The notes: generated from the letters alone by a model not told the origin. A stretch of 64,000 nt of DNA from Loktanella sp. S4079 (GCF_000967725.1 NZ_JXYE01000007.1:1-64000); one strand, 5' to 3'. Numbered from the stretch's first letter, positions 43,360 through 53,126 are shown. A program made the numbers and translations.

Positions 43360-44397
43360 ATGTCGGCCACCAGCACAAACGGCACTGCCGCAGCCAAGAA
43401 ATCAGGCTCCTTTAGCCTTATCAAAGTCCTTCTCGAGGGGCGGGCATTCTTTGCCTTGATCGCGATTATCATCGCGTTCTCGTCGATGTCGCCGAACTAT
43501 GCCTCGGTCGGCAACTTCCTGATCATGGCCAACCACGTTGCGATCTTTGGCCTCTTGGCCATCGGGATGCTTCTGGTCATCCTAAACGGCGGGATCGATC
43601 TGTCGGTCGGTTCCGTGCTCGGCCTGTCAGGGGTCTTCGCAGGCTGGCTGATGCAGGGTGTCGAAGTAGGTAGCGTCATCGTCTATCCGCCAGTCTGGGC
43701 CGTGGTTGTTCTGACGCTCTGCGTGGGCGCAACCGTGGGTCTGGTGAACGGCATCCTTGTTGCTTTTTTCAACGTACCCGCCTTTGTTGCAACCCTTGGC
43801 TCGCTCTATGTTGCACGTGGTGTTGGCCTACTGATGACCAATGGTCTGACCTACAACAACCTGTCGGGCGACCCCTCGCTCGGGAACACGGGCTTCGACT
43901 GGCTTGGCTTCAACCGCCTAGCCTCTGTGCCAATCGGCGTAATCATTTTTACCGTAATCGCAGTGGCAACAGCACTTCTGCTCACCCGTTCCGCTTTCGG
44001 CCGCTGGCTCTATGCCTCGGGTGGAAACGAACGCGCCGCCCAGCTATCGGGCGTTCCCGTCAAGCGCGTGCAAGTCATTGTCTATATGCTGTCAGGCGTC
44101 TGTGCATCCGTGGCCGGCCTCGTGCTCAGCTCGCAGCTCACTTCTGCGGGCCCGACAGCAGGCACCACCTACGAGCTGACCGCCATTGCGGCAGTTGTCA
44201 TCGGCGGGGCAGCCCTGACTGGCGGACGCGGCACGGTGCTCGGAACGGTCCTTGGCGCATTCGTCATTGGCTTTCTGTCTGATGGCCTCGTGATCATCGG
44301 CGTCTCAGCCTACTGGCAGACCGTCTTTACTGGTGCAGTCATCGTTCTCGCCGTGCTGCTGAACTCCATCCAATACAGTGGCACGCGTCGCAGCTGA
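43360..44397 (+). CDS. eryF: Sugar ABC transporter permease, EryF-like
   Basis: The 345-residue CUT2 permease has about ten hydrophobic segments and the family blocks LLVILNGGIDLSVGSVLGL, ARGVGLLMTNG and AVVIGGAALTGGRGTVLGT. It is 16 bases after the ATPase gene and in the usual transporter order. Substrate inference is as for the other ery transport components. Confidence 0.9.
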   Translation: MSATSTNGTAAAKKSGSFSLIKVLLEGRAFFALIAIIIAFSSMSPNYASVGNFLIMANHVAIFGLLAIGMLLVILNGGIDLSVGSVLGLSGVFAGWLMQGVEVGSVIVYPPVWAVVVLTLCVGATVGLVNGILVAFFNVPAFVATLGSLYVARGVGLLMTNGLTYNNLSGDPSLGNTGFDWLGFNRLASVPIGVIIFTVIAVATALLLTRSAFGRWLYASGGNERAAQLSGVPVKRVQVIVYMLSGVCASVAGLVLSSQLTSAGPTAGTTYELTAIAAVVIGGAALTGGRGTVLGTVLGAFVIGFLSDGLVIIGVSAYWQTVFTGAVIVLAVLLNSIQYSGTRRS

Positions 44398-44497
44398 GCC
44401 ACTGCACATCCGTTCACTTTACATCCTGGGCAGAGGAGACCCCGGAGGTGAAAAACCGCCCACCCAAGGGCATCAAATCCACAAGGGAGACCACTAC

Positions 44498-45469
44498 ATG
44501 TTCAAATTCACCAAACGCGCTTTCATTGCCGGCGTTGCAAGCCTACCGCTGATGGCAAACGCGGCGTGGGCCGATGGGCTAATCTCGATCATCATCAACG
44601 ATCCCGCGAACCCCTACTGGTTCACCGAAGGCGAAGTGGCCAAAGCCACAGCAGAGGAACTGGGCTACGAGGCCAATGTTGCTGCCCACAAAGGGGACAC
44701 CAACGCCGAGAGCACGCTGATCGACACTGCAATCACGAACAAAGCGGCTGCGATCATTCTCGACCCTGCAAATGCTGACGGGTCTATTGGTGCCGTGCGC
44801 AAGGCCGTCGACGCGGGCATCCCGGTCTTCCTCGTGAACGCGGAAATCAACGAGCCAGGACTGGCAATTGCACAGCTTGTGTCAAACAACGCCCAAGGTG
44901 CGGCTATGGGAGCGATCCAGTGGATCGATTACGTCAACACATCCCCGCGCTATCTCGAAACCGATGCAGCCAACTACGTCGAGTTCTTCGGCAACCCGTC
45001 CGACAACAATGCGGCGACCCGCTCGAACGGCTATGAAACTGTGATTTCGCAATACCCAGAGATGACCAAGCTCGCCGAAGAAGTGGCCAACTGGGACCGC
45101 ACCCAAGGCTACACGAAGATGCAGTCCCTCATCCAAGCGAACGATGACATCGACGCTGTGATCGCAGGAAACGATGAAATGGCTCTGGGCGCAATCGCAG
45201 CCCTCAAAGAAGCAGGCAGACTGGACGGCGTAGTCGTCGGCGGTTTTGACGGCTCTCCCGATGCGGTTGATGCAGTGAAAGCAGGCGAGCTCGCCTACAC
45301 CGTGCTACAGCCCGTGGCCGTCTTTTCCGAAGCCGCTGTGCGTCAGGCAGATTACTACATCAAGAACGGCTCCCCGATGGTCGAAGACGAAAAGCAACTC
45401 TTTGACTGCATACTGATCACGGCAGACAACGCATCCAACTACACGGCTCCGTTTGTTCTGTCCAAATAA
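44498..45469 (+). CDS. eryG: Sugar ABC transporter substrate-binding protein, EryG-like
   Basis: The ATG at 44498 has GGGAGACC upstream and gives a 323-residue protein with a signal peptide (GVASLPLMANAAWADG). It has the periplasmic-binding-protein type I layout of CUT2 binding proteins: NDPANPYWFTEGEV, AIILDPANADGSIGAVRKA, DAVIAGNDEMALGAIAALKE and VVVGGFDGSPDAVDAV. A rho-independent terminator follows at once, ending the operon. Confidence 0.92.
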   Translation: MFKFTKRAFIAGVASLPLMANAAWADGLISIIINDPANPYWFTEGEVAKATAEELGYEANVAAHKGDTNAESTLIDTAITNKAAAIILDPANADGSIGAVRKAVDAGIPVFLVNAEINEPGLAIAQLVSNNAQGAAMGAIQWIDYVNTSPRYLETDAANYVEFFGNPSDNNAATRSNGYETVISQYPEMTKLAEEVANWDRTQGYTKMQSLIQANDDIDAVIAGNDEMALGAIAALKEAGRLDGVVVGGFDGSPDAVDAVKAGELAYTVLQPVAVFSEAAVRQADYYIKNGSPMVEDEKQLFDCILITADNASNYTAPFVLSK

Positions 45470-45485
45470 TCACGATCCCTCCCGA

Positions 45486-45515
45486 AAAGAGGCGTCCAAT
45501 CGGGCGCCTCTTTTT
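45486..45515 (+). terminator. Rho-independent terminator of the ery transport operon
   Basis: GAGGCGTCC (45489-45497) pairs with GGGCGCCTC (45502-45510), one G-U pair included, around a 4-base loop, followed by five T. It lies 17 bases after the eryG stop. Confidence 0.88.
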
Positions 45516-45572
45516 GCGCGTCTTAGCATAGAGGATAGGGTCCAGTGGACAAGCTGTGGGCCGAACCACAAA

Positions 45573-45734
45573 TGAAGCTTGTATTTCGTTTCTGATGCGC
45601 TAACCGATGGCCGCCGGTTTCGTATTTTGACCGTGGTGGACGGCAACACCCGAAAGAACCTGGAGCTGATTGCCGAGCTAGGCACACAAAACACTATCAT
45701 TTCGGCCAATGGCACTCAGGTAGCCAATGACTAA
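45573..45734 (+). pseudogene. Degraded IS3-family transposase (OrfB) fragment
   Basis: The plus strand reads SLYFVSDALTDGRRFRILTV and then VDGNTRKNLELIAELG, close to the start of the IS3-family (IS407-like) OrfB integrase core, which normally has Trp-Ser/Ala-hydrophobic-Asp-Phe-Val-Ser-Asp. Here the Trp codon is TGA (45573-45575), the following Asp is Tyr, and the part after the third Glu-like block jumps to TIISANGTQ, resembling a later segment, so roughly 20-25 codons appear deleted. No complete terminal repeats were found. The element cannot be active. Confidence 0.75.
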
Positions 45735-46054
45735 GAGGCCAAGTTATGCGAGGTCTAACAGCATCCAAACCGGTCTGGCTGTACACGTACAGCAACACTT
45801 TTTTGCGGCTGAAATACTCTTGATTTTTGGTACTTCATGACCGCGCTGATACCTAACCTGCAATTTCCCGACAGGTAACTTGCAATTTATCGAACCAATA
45901 CGTGCTGCGCGGGTCAAAGCCGTCATTCATAGAGCTTGTATCGATTTCCAGCTTTCCGCTTCCTATTGTGTCAAAAAATATCAGCAAATGCGTGATACCT
46001 ATCGAAAGATGAAAATGCTGACACAGAAATTCTTTCTAGATATTTATCGTTTCA
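45735..46054. other. Gene-free stretch between IS fragment and immunity pseudogene
   Basis: This AT-rich gap has no credible gene. It includes the inverted repeat GCTGTAC / GTACAGC with a 2-base centre (45778-45793). The lower GC content relative to the flanks fits foreign or decaying DNA. Confidence 0.4.
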
Positions 46055-46672
46055 TCAAATTTGGTAGTATTTTGTGAAACCAAGCCCTGTGAAGTCGGCC
46101 TTTTGTAGGGCGTCAAAAAGATCATTGCTGACCATGCGACCTATTGAGGCCCGGTCGCGCCATGCGTGACGCGGCCCGATACGGTGCGAGTCATATACGC
46201 GCCGATCATTCCCGTCATAGGCTGGCATATATTTTGCACTATCGGCCACGGGCGGCACACATAGATCCTTCGCAAGCGTGTCCAGACGATTGCAAATATA
46301 AAAGATGTAACGTTCAGCGATGACTTTCCCGCGTTGCTCAACCTGAATAGGAAAAAACTAGTGAACGCCTGGCTCAAAACTTTCCACAATCTCTTTGAAG
46401 CGCTCAGTGACAAGAAGGCCTCCACCCCACATATTATCAATGTCGAAAAGAGGACGCCCTTCGTTTCCTTTCCGTCGTAGCCGCGTAGGCATATGGGTCG
46501 GATCAACGGGCCGCCCACTATTTCCGCTGTTGAATGTGACAGCATATTTGCCGTCTTGGCTACTGTCTATTAGCTCAAGCTTTTTATAGGCACCGTCAAT
46601 CGGCTCCAGGATTTCTGAATGCTTTAGGTCCACACGTGGATCGTTGCTACCACCTGCAATATGATATGGCAC
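46055..46672 (-). pseudogene. Imm11-like (DUF1629) immunity gene interrupted by an amber codon
   Basis: A single minus-strand frame runs from a GTG at 46672 to 46055 with one in-frame TAG at 46358-46360 and no frameshift. Across it the protein reads ERFKEIVESFEPGVH, stop, FFPIQVEQRGK, which matches the Imm11/DUF1629 pattern EPGVHQFFPI, so the stop probably arose by a CAG to TAG change. The remainder (about 205 codons) has normal Imm11 length. Imm11 proteins protect against polymorphic or contact-dependent toxins; no toxin gene is nearby. Suppression of the amber codon is possible but unlikely. Confidence 0.75.
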
Positions 46673-46803
46673 CTCGTCTTTCTCTACCTTTGTTCGACTA
46701 GCTGGAACTGACGTTACCTAGAATGAACAACCTTTGAAAGCTGTGACTCAAACACCAAGCAGCATTCGTGGGTTTGGGCTCTTGTCTGCCGTTTGGTTGG
46801 ACA

Positions 46804-48237
46804 CTACCTCGCCTCCGCCGCATCCAGACTACCGCGCAGTACCGCGCCCGGGTTCATGATCCCTTGTGGGTCCAGTGCGTTTTTGATTGCGCGTAGCATG
46901 GCCAGTTTGGCAGGGTCGCCGTATTTTTCTAGATCTGAGACTTTCAACCGACCGATACCGTGTTCTGCACTGACTGACCCTTCCATTTCTGCCACGAGGT
47001 CATGCACCGTTTGCTTTACGGCTCCGCGCAAGGCGTCGTATTCATCGCGACGACGACCATGGGCTGGGAATACGTTATAGTGCAGGTTTCCATCGCCGAG
47101 GTGGCCAAAACAGTTGATACGAAAATCACCAACTTTGGCCAAAGCTTTTCCGCCTTTTTCGATGAAATCAGGAATTACGCTGAGCGGCAGCGCAATATCA
47201 TGCGAGCTCACGGAACCGATCCTGCGGTTGGCTTCGGGGATGTTCTCGCGAATGTCCCAGAGTTCTTGACGCTGTGCACGGCTTTGCGCGATCACGCCAT
47301 CGGTAACCAGCCCCTGTTCAAACCCTGCTTCAAATAGCCCTTCCAAAGCGTCTTCGGGGCTAAGACCCGCAGGCAGTCCCACATCAATCAGCACAGACCA
47401 ATCGGGAATTTCTGTAAATGGCTGCCGCAGGTCCGGACCAACCTCGGCGAGAAAATCCAACCCTTGCCGGTGAATAATCTCAAAGGCGGATATCCCGTCA
47501 CCGATACGCGCACCGGCGAGCGCGAGCAGGTCAAGCGCGGCTTGTGGCGATGGCACCGCCATCATCGCGGCACCGATCCCGACGGGGCGCGGTGCAAGCT
47601 TCAGCGCGGCTGCGGTGATAATCCCAAGTGTCCCTTCGGCACCGATCATAAGATCGCGCAGATCGTAGCCAGTGTTGTCTTTGCGCAGGCGGGTCAGGCC
47701 GTTCCAGATACTGCCATCAGGGCGCACGACCTCTAACCCCAAACACAGCGCGCGGGCGTTACCGTAACGCAAGACATTCACGCCACCAGCATTCGTCGAC
47801 AGCAATCCCCCGATCCGGGCGGAGCCTTCTGAAGCCAGCGACAGCGGAAACAGGCGATCCACATCTGCGGCCGCGTTTTGCACATCGGCCAAGATGACCC
47901 CAGCATCGCAGACCAAGACGTTCTCGGTCGGGTAGACCGCACGAATTGTATTCATCCGTTCGAGCGAAATCACCACAGGTTTGGGCCCGCTGTCCGTCAA
48001 TTGACCACCCACTAATCCCGTGCCGCCGCCGTAGGGGATGATCCCGACCTGCGCTTTGGAACAGGCTTTGACGATGGTTGCAACCTCTTGGGTGCTGGCT
48101 GGCGCAACGACCAAACCATGCCCGGCCCATCGCCCACGTGGTTCAGACATATAGGGTGCGGTATCTTCTTTGAAGGTGCTGGCTGGAAGCTCCGCGCGCA
48201 GGCTGGCCTCAAACTCTGGCGTCACAGGGTTCAGCAT
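46804..48237 (-). CDS. FAD-linked oxidoreductase (D-2-hydroxyacid dehydrogenase family)
   Basis: This 477-residue protein has an FAD_binding_4 domain with IIPYGGGTGLVGGQ (about 73-86) and TNAGGVNVLRYGNARAL, and a C-terminal FAD-oxidase_C domain with CFGHLGDGNLHYNVFP and the metal-binding/late motif VSAEHGIGRLK. The family includes glycolate oxidase GlcD, D-lactate and D-2-hydroxyglutarate dehydrogenases; the exact substrate cannot be chosen from sequence by eye. It ends the cox-thrC-M16-GNAT run on the minus strand. Confidence 0.9.
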   Translation of the reverse strand: MLNPVTPEFEASLRAELPASTFKEDTAPYMSEPRGRWAGHGLVVAPASTQEVATIVKACSKAQVGIIPYGGGTGLVGGQLTDSGPKPVVISLERMNTIRAVYPTENVLVCDAGVILADVQNAAADVDRLFPLSLASEGSARIGGLLSTNAGGVNVLRYGNARALCLGLEVVRPDGSIWNGLTRLRKDNTGYDLRDLMIGAEGTLGIITAAALKLAPRPVGIGAAMMAVPSPQAALDLLALAGARIGDGISAFEIIHRQGLDFLAEVGPDLRQPFTEIPDWSVLIDVGLPAGLSPEDALEGLFEAGFEQGLVTDGVIAQSRAQRQELWDIRENIPEANRRIGSVSSHDIALPLSVIPDFIEKGGKALAKVGDFRINCFGHLGDGNLHYNVFPAHGRRRDEYDALRGAVKQTVHDLVAEMEGSVSAEHGIGRLKVSDLEKYGDPAKLAMLRAIKNALDPQGIMNPGAVLRGSLDAAEAR

Positions 48238-48255
48238 GATCCAATCCTTTATGTG

Positions 48256-48840
48256 TTAACCGACGTCGGTCTTTCCACGTCGGTCGTGGCGCAAATTGGC
48301 ATAAAGAACGTGGTTACGCCAACGGCCATTAATCTGGAGATAGCTTTGTGCGACGCCTTCGTACTTATAGCCGCATTGTTCGAGCAAGCGACGTGACGGT
48401 GCATTTTCAGGCAGGCAACCAGCCTCAAGCCGGCTTAGGTCGAGCACGGTAAAGGCGTGATGGACGACGGCCTGCAGTGCCTCGCGCATATAGCCTTGTC
48501 GCGCAAATGGCTCGCCAACCCAATAGCCTGTGGTCCCTGCCTGTGCTGGGCCACGTCGAATATTGTCGAGTGTAATGCCACCGACCAATGCCTGATCTTC
48601 GCGCCGGACCAAGAACAACGGCAAGGCAGAGCCATTCGCGATTGAACGCTGCGCCCAATACACCCGATTGGTAAACGCCTTGCGCGTCAGATGATCCGCC
48701 GCCCATGTGGGTTCCCACGGGGTCAAAAAATTCGTGCTATCACGACGCAGCGATGACCAAGCGCGATAGTCCCCGTGAATTGGTGGACGCAAGGTCAACC
48801 GTTCGGTTTCAATCCGGACCTTTCGCTTGGTCCCCAACAT
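48256..48840 (-). CDS. GNAT family N-acetyltransferase (RimJ/RimL-like)
   Basis: The 194-residue protein carries the ETERLTLRPPIHGDYRAW opening of RimJ-type acetyltransferases, the acetyl-CoA-binding part YWVGEPFARQGYMREALQAV (central R/Q-x-x-G-x-A/M) and LEAGCLPENAPSRRLLEQCG near the C-terminus. Such enzymes acetylate N-termini of ribosomal or other proteins. The start overlaps the stop of the M16 peptidase (TGATG). Confidence 0.92.
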   Translation of the reverse strand: MLGTKRKVRIETERLTLRPPIHGDYRAWSSLRRDSTNFLTPWEPTWAADHLTRKAFTNRVYWAQRSIANGSALPLFLVRREDQALVGGITLDNIRRGPAQAGTTGYWVGEPFARQGYMREALQAVVHHAFTVLDLSRLEAGCLPENAPSRRLLEQCGYKYEGVAQSYLQINGRWRNHVLYANLRHDRRGKTDVG

Positions 48841-50108
48841 CAGGCGGCCAACCGCTCTTTCAGGGCTTCTAGCGTTGGTGCGGATTCTGCTGGCCCATAA
48901 AGCGCCATACCCGTCGCGGCCTCACCTGCCATTTTCTCGGCAAAGGCTTTGACATCGCCGGTTGTGACCGCATCAATCTGGGCGATGGTCTCGTCTAAAC
49001 CAGGCACCCTGCCCCAGATCGCCAAGAGCCGCGCCAGCCGTTCGCAGCGGTTCGAGGGGCTTTCCAACCCCATCAATAGACCCGCTTTCATCTGTGCACG
49101 TGCACGGGCGACTTCGGCTGCGGTCATATCATCGGCGGCGCGCTTCATTTCGTCGATTGTAATGTTGGCAAGCTCTGCGATCTGTTCGGCGCTGGTGCCC
49201 GCGTAAATCGTCGTCATACCAGAATCTTGATACGCACCGGTTTGTGCAAAAATCGAATAGCACAGGCCGCGATTTTCGCGAATTTCTTGGAACAAACGCG
49301 ACGACACCCCACCACCCATGACAGAGCTATAGATTTGCGCCGTGTAGATCTGCGGGTCACGATAGTTCGGCCCCTCGAGGCCAAGCGCAAAGTGAACCTG
49401 TTCAAGATCCTTGAGGTTCCTAATCTCTCCGCCGCCAAAGGCAGCAGGTTCTAACAGGCTCGGATCGCGATCTAGAGAAGGTAGATGACCAAACAGCGCC
49501 TCTGCTTGGGCAACGATTTTATCGTGATCCACCGCTCCTGCTGCCGCAAGGATCATCTGATTTGGCCCGTAGTGCTCTGAGACGAATTTGCGTAGGTCAT
49601 CCTGCTGAAATGCGCTAACCCGTTCAGCCGGACCCAGAATAGTACGGCCCAATGCCTGATCAGGATAAGACACCTCTTGGAGCCAGTCGAAAACCATCTC
49701 ATCTGGCGTATCAATGGTCATGCCGATTTCTTGCAGAATGACCCCACGCTCGATTTCGATATCTTCGGGCGTAAAGAGCGGCTCTTTCAGGATATCCGCA
49801 ATGACGTCCAATCCCAGCGGCACATCGTCTTCGAGCAGGCGTACATAATAGGCCGTTGCCTCGCGACTGGTGTAAGCATTGATGTAGCCGCCAACGTCTT
49901 CGATGCTCTCGGCGATTTGTAATGCCGAACGCGATTTAGTGCCCTTGAACGCCATATGCTCTAGGAAATGCGCGATGCCGTTTTGTTCAAGCCGTTCGTG
50001 ACGTCCCCCAGCATCGACCCAAATGCCGACGCTTGCGGATTTCAATGTTGGCATGTGCTCTGTCACGATCCGAAAACCGTTAGACAGTGTGTGCATTTGA
50101 ATTGTCAA
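48840..50108 (-). CDS. M16 family zinc peptidase (mitochondrial processing peptidase-like)
   Basis: The 422-residue protein has the inverted zinc motif HFLEH at residues 47-51 with the downstream glutamate region ERGVILQEIGM (about 129-139). It is a one-subunit, mitochondrial-processing-peptidase-like M16 protease, common in alphaproteobacteria, sitting 2 bases after thrC. Its substrate is unknown. It is the only M16 peptidase found here and lies 30 kb from the pqq genes, which lack a PqqF/PqqG peptidase. Confidence 0.95.
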   Translation of the reverse strand: MTIQMHTLSNGFRIVTEHMPTLKSASVGIWVDAGGRHERLEQNGIAHFLEHMAFKGTKSRSALQIAESIEDVGGYINAYTSREATAYYVRLLEDDVPLGLDVIADILKEPLFTPEDIEIERGVILQEIGMTIDTPDEMVFDWLQEVSYPDQALGRTILGPAERVSAFQQDDLRKFVSEHYGPNQMILAAAGAVDHDKIVAQAEALFGHLPSLDRDPSLLEPAAFGGGEIRNLKDLEQVHFALGLEGPNYRDPQIYTAQIYSSVMGGGVSSRLFQEIRENRGLCYSIFAQTGAYQDSGMTTIYAGTSAEQIAELANITIDEMKRAADDMTAAEVARARAQMKAGLLMGLESPSNRCERLARLLAIWGRVPGLDETIAQIDAVTTGDVKAFAEKMAGEAATGMALYGPAESAPTLEALKERLAA

Positions 50109-50110
50109 AG

Positions 50111-51490
50111 TCAGATCCGTTCCCTGATCACCGCTTGCAACGCTGCAAGATCATTGGCCACACGTGTGACCCGCTCTGGTCGGTCATATAGGTCCGCCAT
50201 CCGCGGGGGAAGAGGTGCCGCGACGCCTGAGGCTTCTTTCACGGCATCGGGAAATTTCGCTGGATGCGCAGTCGCGAGTGTCACCATCGGCGTAGCCCCC
50301 AAATGCGCATCTGCCACATGCACGCCGACAGCAGTGTGTGGGCACAGCAATTCGCCGGTATTCGCCCGGTATGACTTGATTGCGGCTTGGGTCTCTTCCT
50401 CTGAGGCGCGCCCAGATTTGAAGGTATCTTTCAGCATCTGATAGGCACCCTGACTGATCTGGAAACCACCCTGCTTTAGGTCGTCCATCTGCCCAGCAAC
50501 AGCCGCCCCATCGCGACCATAAGCATCGAACAAAGCACGTTCGAAATTGGAACTGACCTGAATATCCATTGATGGACTAATCGTTGGGGTCACGCCCTCT
50601 TTGGTATAAGCGCCAGTTTCCAACGTGCGGTGCAAGATGTCGTTACGGTTCGTCGCAACGACCAGATCGGCAATCGGAAGGCCCATTTTCTTGGCGATGT
50701 AACCCGCAAAGATATCGCCAAAGTTACCTGTCGGAACTGTAAAGCTCACCTCGCGGTGGGGTGCGCCAAGGCTAACCGCAGATGTGAAATAATAAACGAC
50801 CTGAGCCAGAACACGGCCCCAGTTGATCGAGTTCACACCAGCCAGTTTGACCTCTTCACGGAAAGCGAAGTCGTTGAACATATCTTTGACCGCCGCCTGA
50901 CAGTCATCAAAGTCACCATCAACGGCCAGCGCATGCACGTTGGATTCGGATGGCGTTGTCATCTGGCGGCGCTGCACCTCTGACACGCGACCATGTGGGA
51001 ACAAGATAAAGACGTCCACATTTGACAGCCCCTTAAAGGCTTCGATGGCGGCAGACCCCGTATCACCAGATGTGGCCCCAACGATGGTGACCCGATCCCC
51101 AGAACGCGATAAAGCTGCCTGGAACATCTGGCCAATCAGTTGCATGGCGAAATCTTTGAACGCGAGCGTTGGGCCGTGGAAAAGCTCGAGAAGGAAGTGG
51201 TTCGGTGCCAGCTGGACCAAGGGCGCACGGGCCGCGTGACCAAAACCAGCATAGGCTTTGGCAATCAATTCACGAAACTGCGTATCGCTGAATGTCTCAC
51301 CGATGAATGGGCGCATAACCTCAAAGGCGACATCTTCGTAGGATTTGCCTGCCATGCCTGCAATTTGGGCCTTGGTCAGAGTCGGGACCTCTTCTGGAAC
51401 ATATAGCCCGCCATCACGAGCCAGCCCGGTCAGCATAGCCTCTTCAAATGTCAGCACAGGCGCGGTGCCGCGGGTTGAAATATAGCGCAT
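50111..51490 (-). CDS. thrC: Threonine synthase
   Basis: ThrC converts O-phospho-L-homoserine to threonine with pyridoxal phosphate. The 459-residue protein opens MRYISTRGTAPVLTFEEAML, typical of class 2 ThrC, has the PLP Lys112 in ELFHGPTLAFKDFAM, and GATSGDTGSAA as a phosphate-binding segment. It is located between surf1 and the M16 peptidase, the standard alphaproteobacterial place. Confidence 0.97.
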   Translation of the reverse strand: MRYISTRGTAPVLTFEEAMLTGLARDGGLYVPEEVPTLTKAQIAGMAGKSYEDVAFEVMRPFIGETFSDTQFRELIAKAYAGFGHAARAPLVQLAPNHFLLELFHGPTLAFKDFAMQLIGQMFQAALSRSGDRVTIVGATSGDTGSAAIEAFKGLSNVDVFILFPHGRVSEVQRRQMTTPSESNVHALAVDGDFDDCQAAVKDMFNDFAFREEVKLAGVNSINWGRVLAQVVYYFTSAVSLGAPHREVSFTVPTGNFGDIFAGYIAKKMGLPIADLVVATNRNDILHRTLETGAYTKEGVTPTISPSMDIQVSSNFERALFDAYGRDGAAVAGQMDDLKQGGFQISQGAYQMLKDTFKSGRASEEETQAAIKSYRANTGELLCPHTAVGVHVADAHLGATPMVTLATAHPAKFPDAVKEASGVAAPLPPRMADLYDRPERVTRVANDLAALQAVIRERI

Positions 51491-51493
51491 AAG

Positions 51494-52174
51494 TCAGACG
51501 TCCTTTTGGCGGGTCGTGCGGTAGATAAGAAACGCGGTCATAACAGCCCAAACAACAGCCAGTGAAAACCACGTAATTGCGTATTCAAGGTGATCGTTCT
51601 TTATGCCGGATGTTTCAACCGGCAAAGGTGCCAATCTTGGATCTTGTGGGGATGCCGTGCTCGCGACGACCATGAAGGGCGCGGTCGACAAGGCGTCAGC
51701 CATCAGATCAACATTGCGAGCGAACCAAATATTTTTGGCCAAATCCGGATCGGGCGTGCTGCTATTTTGATCATCAGGCCACAGCAGGGTTCCTGTCAGA
51801 TCCATTGGAGAGACAAGTGGCGCTGACTCTTTCTGATCGAGCGGCAACAGCCCCAAATCGACGAGAATGGATTGCCCGTCAGCGAGATCAAACTCTGAAA
51901 TAACCCGGTAGCCAGTTCCAGCGGCTGTTCCTGAGGTGAGCACATGCAGCTCGCGACCCGTCGGGGTGCCAGACAGTGTGACGCGTTTGTACTCATCCGC
52001 CGCTTCGGTCAGCGTTTGGACAAAGGGCTGCGCGGGACCAGTCATCCGGCTGTCGAGTTCCGCGAGAATCCCTTCTTTCCACGCGAGACGCTGGACTTGC
52101 CAAACGCCAAGGCTGACCAAGACGCCGCAGCCTGCAATACCCAGAAGAAGTGGAAAGATCAGTTTACGCAGCAT
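51494..52174 (-). CDS. SURF1 family cytochrome oxidase assembly protein
   Basis: The 226-residue membrane protein has an N-terminal helix (LIFPLLLGIAGCGVLVSLGVWQ, ending LGVWQVQRL, the SURF1 landmark) and a C-terminal helix (AITWFSLAVVWAVMTAFLIY) bracketing a periplasmic domain. SURF1 supports heme a insertion into cytochrome c oxidase. It starts 93 bases after ctaE and ends 4 bases before thrC. Confidence 0.93.
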   Translation of the reverse strand: MLRKLIFPLLLGIAGCGVLVSLGVWQVQRLAWKEGILAELDSRMTGPAQPFVQTLTEAADEYKRVTLSGTPTGRELHVLTSGTAAGTGYRVISEFDLADGQSILVDLGLLPLDQKESAPLVSPMDLTGTLLWPDDQNSSTPDPDLAKNIWFARNVDLMADALSTAPFMVVASTASPQDPRLAPLPVETSGIKNDHLEYAITWFSLAVVWAVMTAFLIYRTTRQKDV

Positions 52175-52230
52175 CTTGCGCCCTTAAAGAGAAAAACGCG
52201 CGAGAGCCCCGCGCGTTTGTAATCAGGGAT

Positions 52231-52248
52231 GGTGGGTCAAGACCCACC
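52231..52248. repeat. Palindromic intergenic repeat, copy 1
   Basis: GGTGGGTC and GACCCACC are perfect arms around AA. The flank CTACG continues on the right. The same element, in the other orientation, stands at 54927-54946. It lies between ctaE and surf1. Confidence 0.7.
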
Positions 52249-52267
52249 CTACGGATGGGAGCCGCGT

Positions 52268-53101
52268 TTAGCCGCCCCAGACGTAAACAGCTGCAAAGAG
52301 GAACAGCCAAACAACGTCAACAAAGTGCCAGTACCAAGCGGCCGCTTCGAAGCCGATATGCTTTTCAGGGGTGAAGTCACCCTTTTGCAGACGGATTAAG
52401 CAAACCAGCAAGAAGATCGTACCGATAAAGACGTGTGCACCGTGGAAACCAGTCGCCATAAAGAAGTTGGCACCATAGATGTTGCCGCCAAAGCCGAATG
52501 TCGCGTGGCTATATTCGTAGGCTTGGAACACCGTAAAGATACCACCCAGAGCAACGGCAAGGATCAAACCCCACTTCATGTCCTGACGGTTGTTTTCGTG
52601 GACCAGCGCGTGGTGTGCCCAAGTCGCAGCGGCACCAGAACATAGCAGGATCAGTGTGTTGATCAGTGGCAAGTGCCAAGGATCGAATGTTTCGATCCCC
52701 ACAGGTGGCCAAACACCGTCTACAGCCGGGCTTTGTGGGCCCATTGGGTACATCGCGTGCTTGAAGAAAGACCAGAACCAAGCGGCAAAGAACATCACTT
52801 CGGACATGATGAACATGATAAAGCCATAGCGCAGACCAATACGTACGACAGGTGTGTGATCGCCAACGCGGCTTTCGGCCACAACGTCAGCCCACCAAGC
52901 GTACATCACATAGAGAACCGCAGCCAAGCCGATCAGGAACATGTATGGGCCAGAAACCGTGAGCGCCCCAAAGAACATTGGCATCGGACCAGCCATCCAA
53001 CCGACAGCCCCCAACAGCATAACAAAGGCAGCTACGCCGCCAAACATTGGCCAAATCGAAGGTGGCAGGATGTGGTAATCGTGATTTTTTGCATGCGCCA
53101 T
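52268..53101 (-). CDS. ctaE: Cytochrome c oxidase subunit III
   Basis: The 277-residue protein has seven transmembrane segments with the subunit III features [52 protein letters not shown] and [10 protein letters not shown] at the C-terminus. It is a core subunit of the aa3-type oxidase but contains no redox centre. Subunit I (ctaD) is not in the window, which is usual for this gene order. Confidence 0.96.
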   Translation of the reverse strand: MAHAKNHDYHILPPSIWPMFGGVAAFVMLLGAVGWMAGPMPMFFGALTVSGPYMFLIGLAAVLYVMYAWWADVVAESRVGDHTPVVRIGLRYGFIMFIMSEVMFFAAWFWSFFKHAMYPMGPQSPAVDGVWPPVGIETFDPWHLPLINTLILLCSGAAATWAHHALVHENNRQDMKWGLILAVALGGIFTVFQAYEYSHATFGFGGNIYGANFFMATGFHGAHVFIGTIFLLVCLIRLQKGDFTPEKHIGFEAAAWYWHFVDVVWLFLFAAVYVWGG

Positions 53102-53126
53102 GTGGTGCGTCCCTATCGGCTGGTCG

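Noticed and set aside
45778..45793. GCTGTAC/GTACAGC palindrome as an IS terminal repeat
   Set aside because: Only one copy was found and it does not bracket the transposase fragment.
46141..46545. 134-codon minus-strand frame overlapping the Imm11-like pseudogene
   Set aside because: Another frame of the same strand carries the Imm11 motif on both sides of the amber codon; this one has none.
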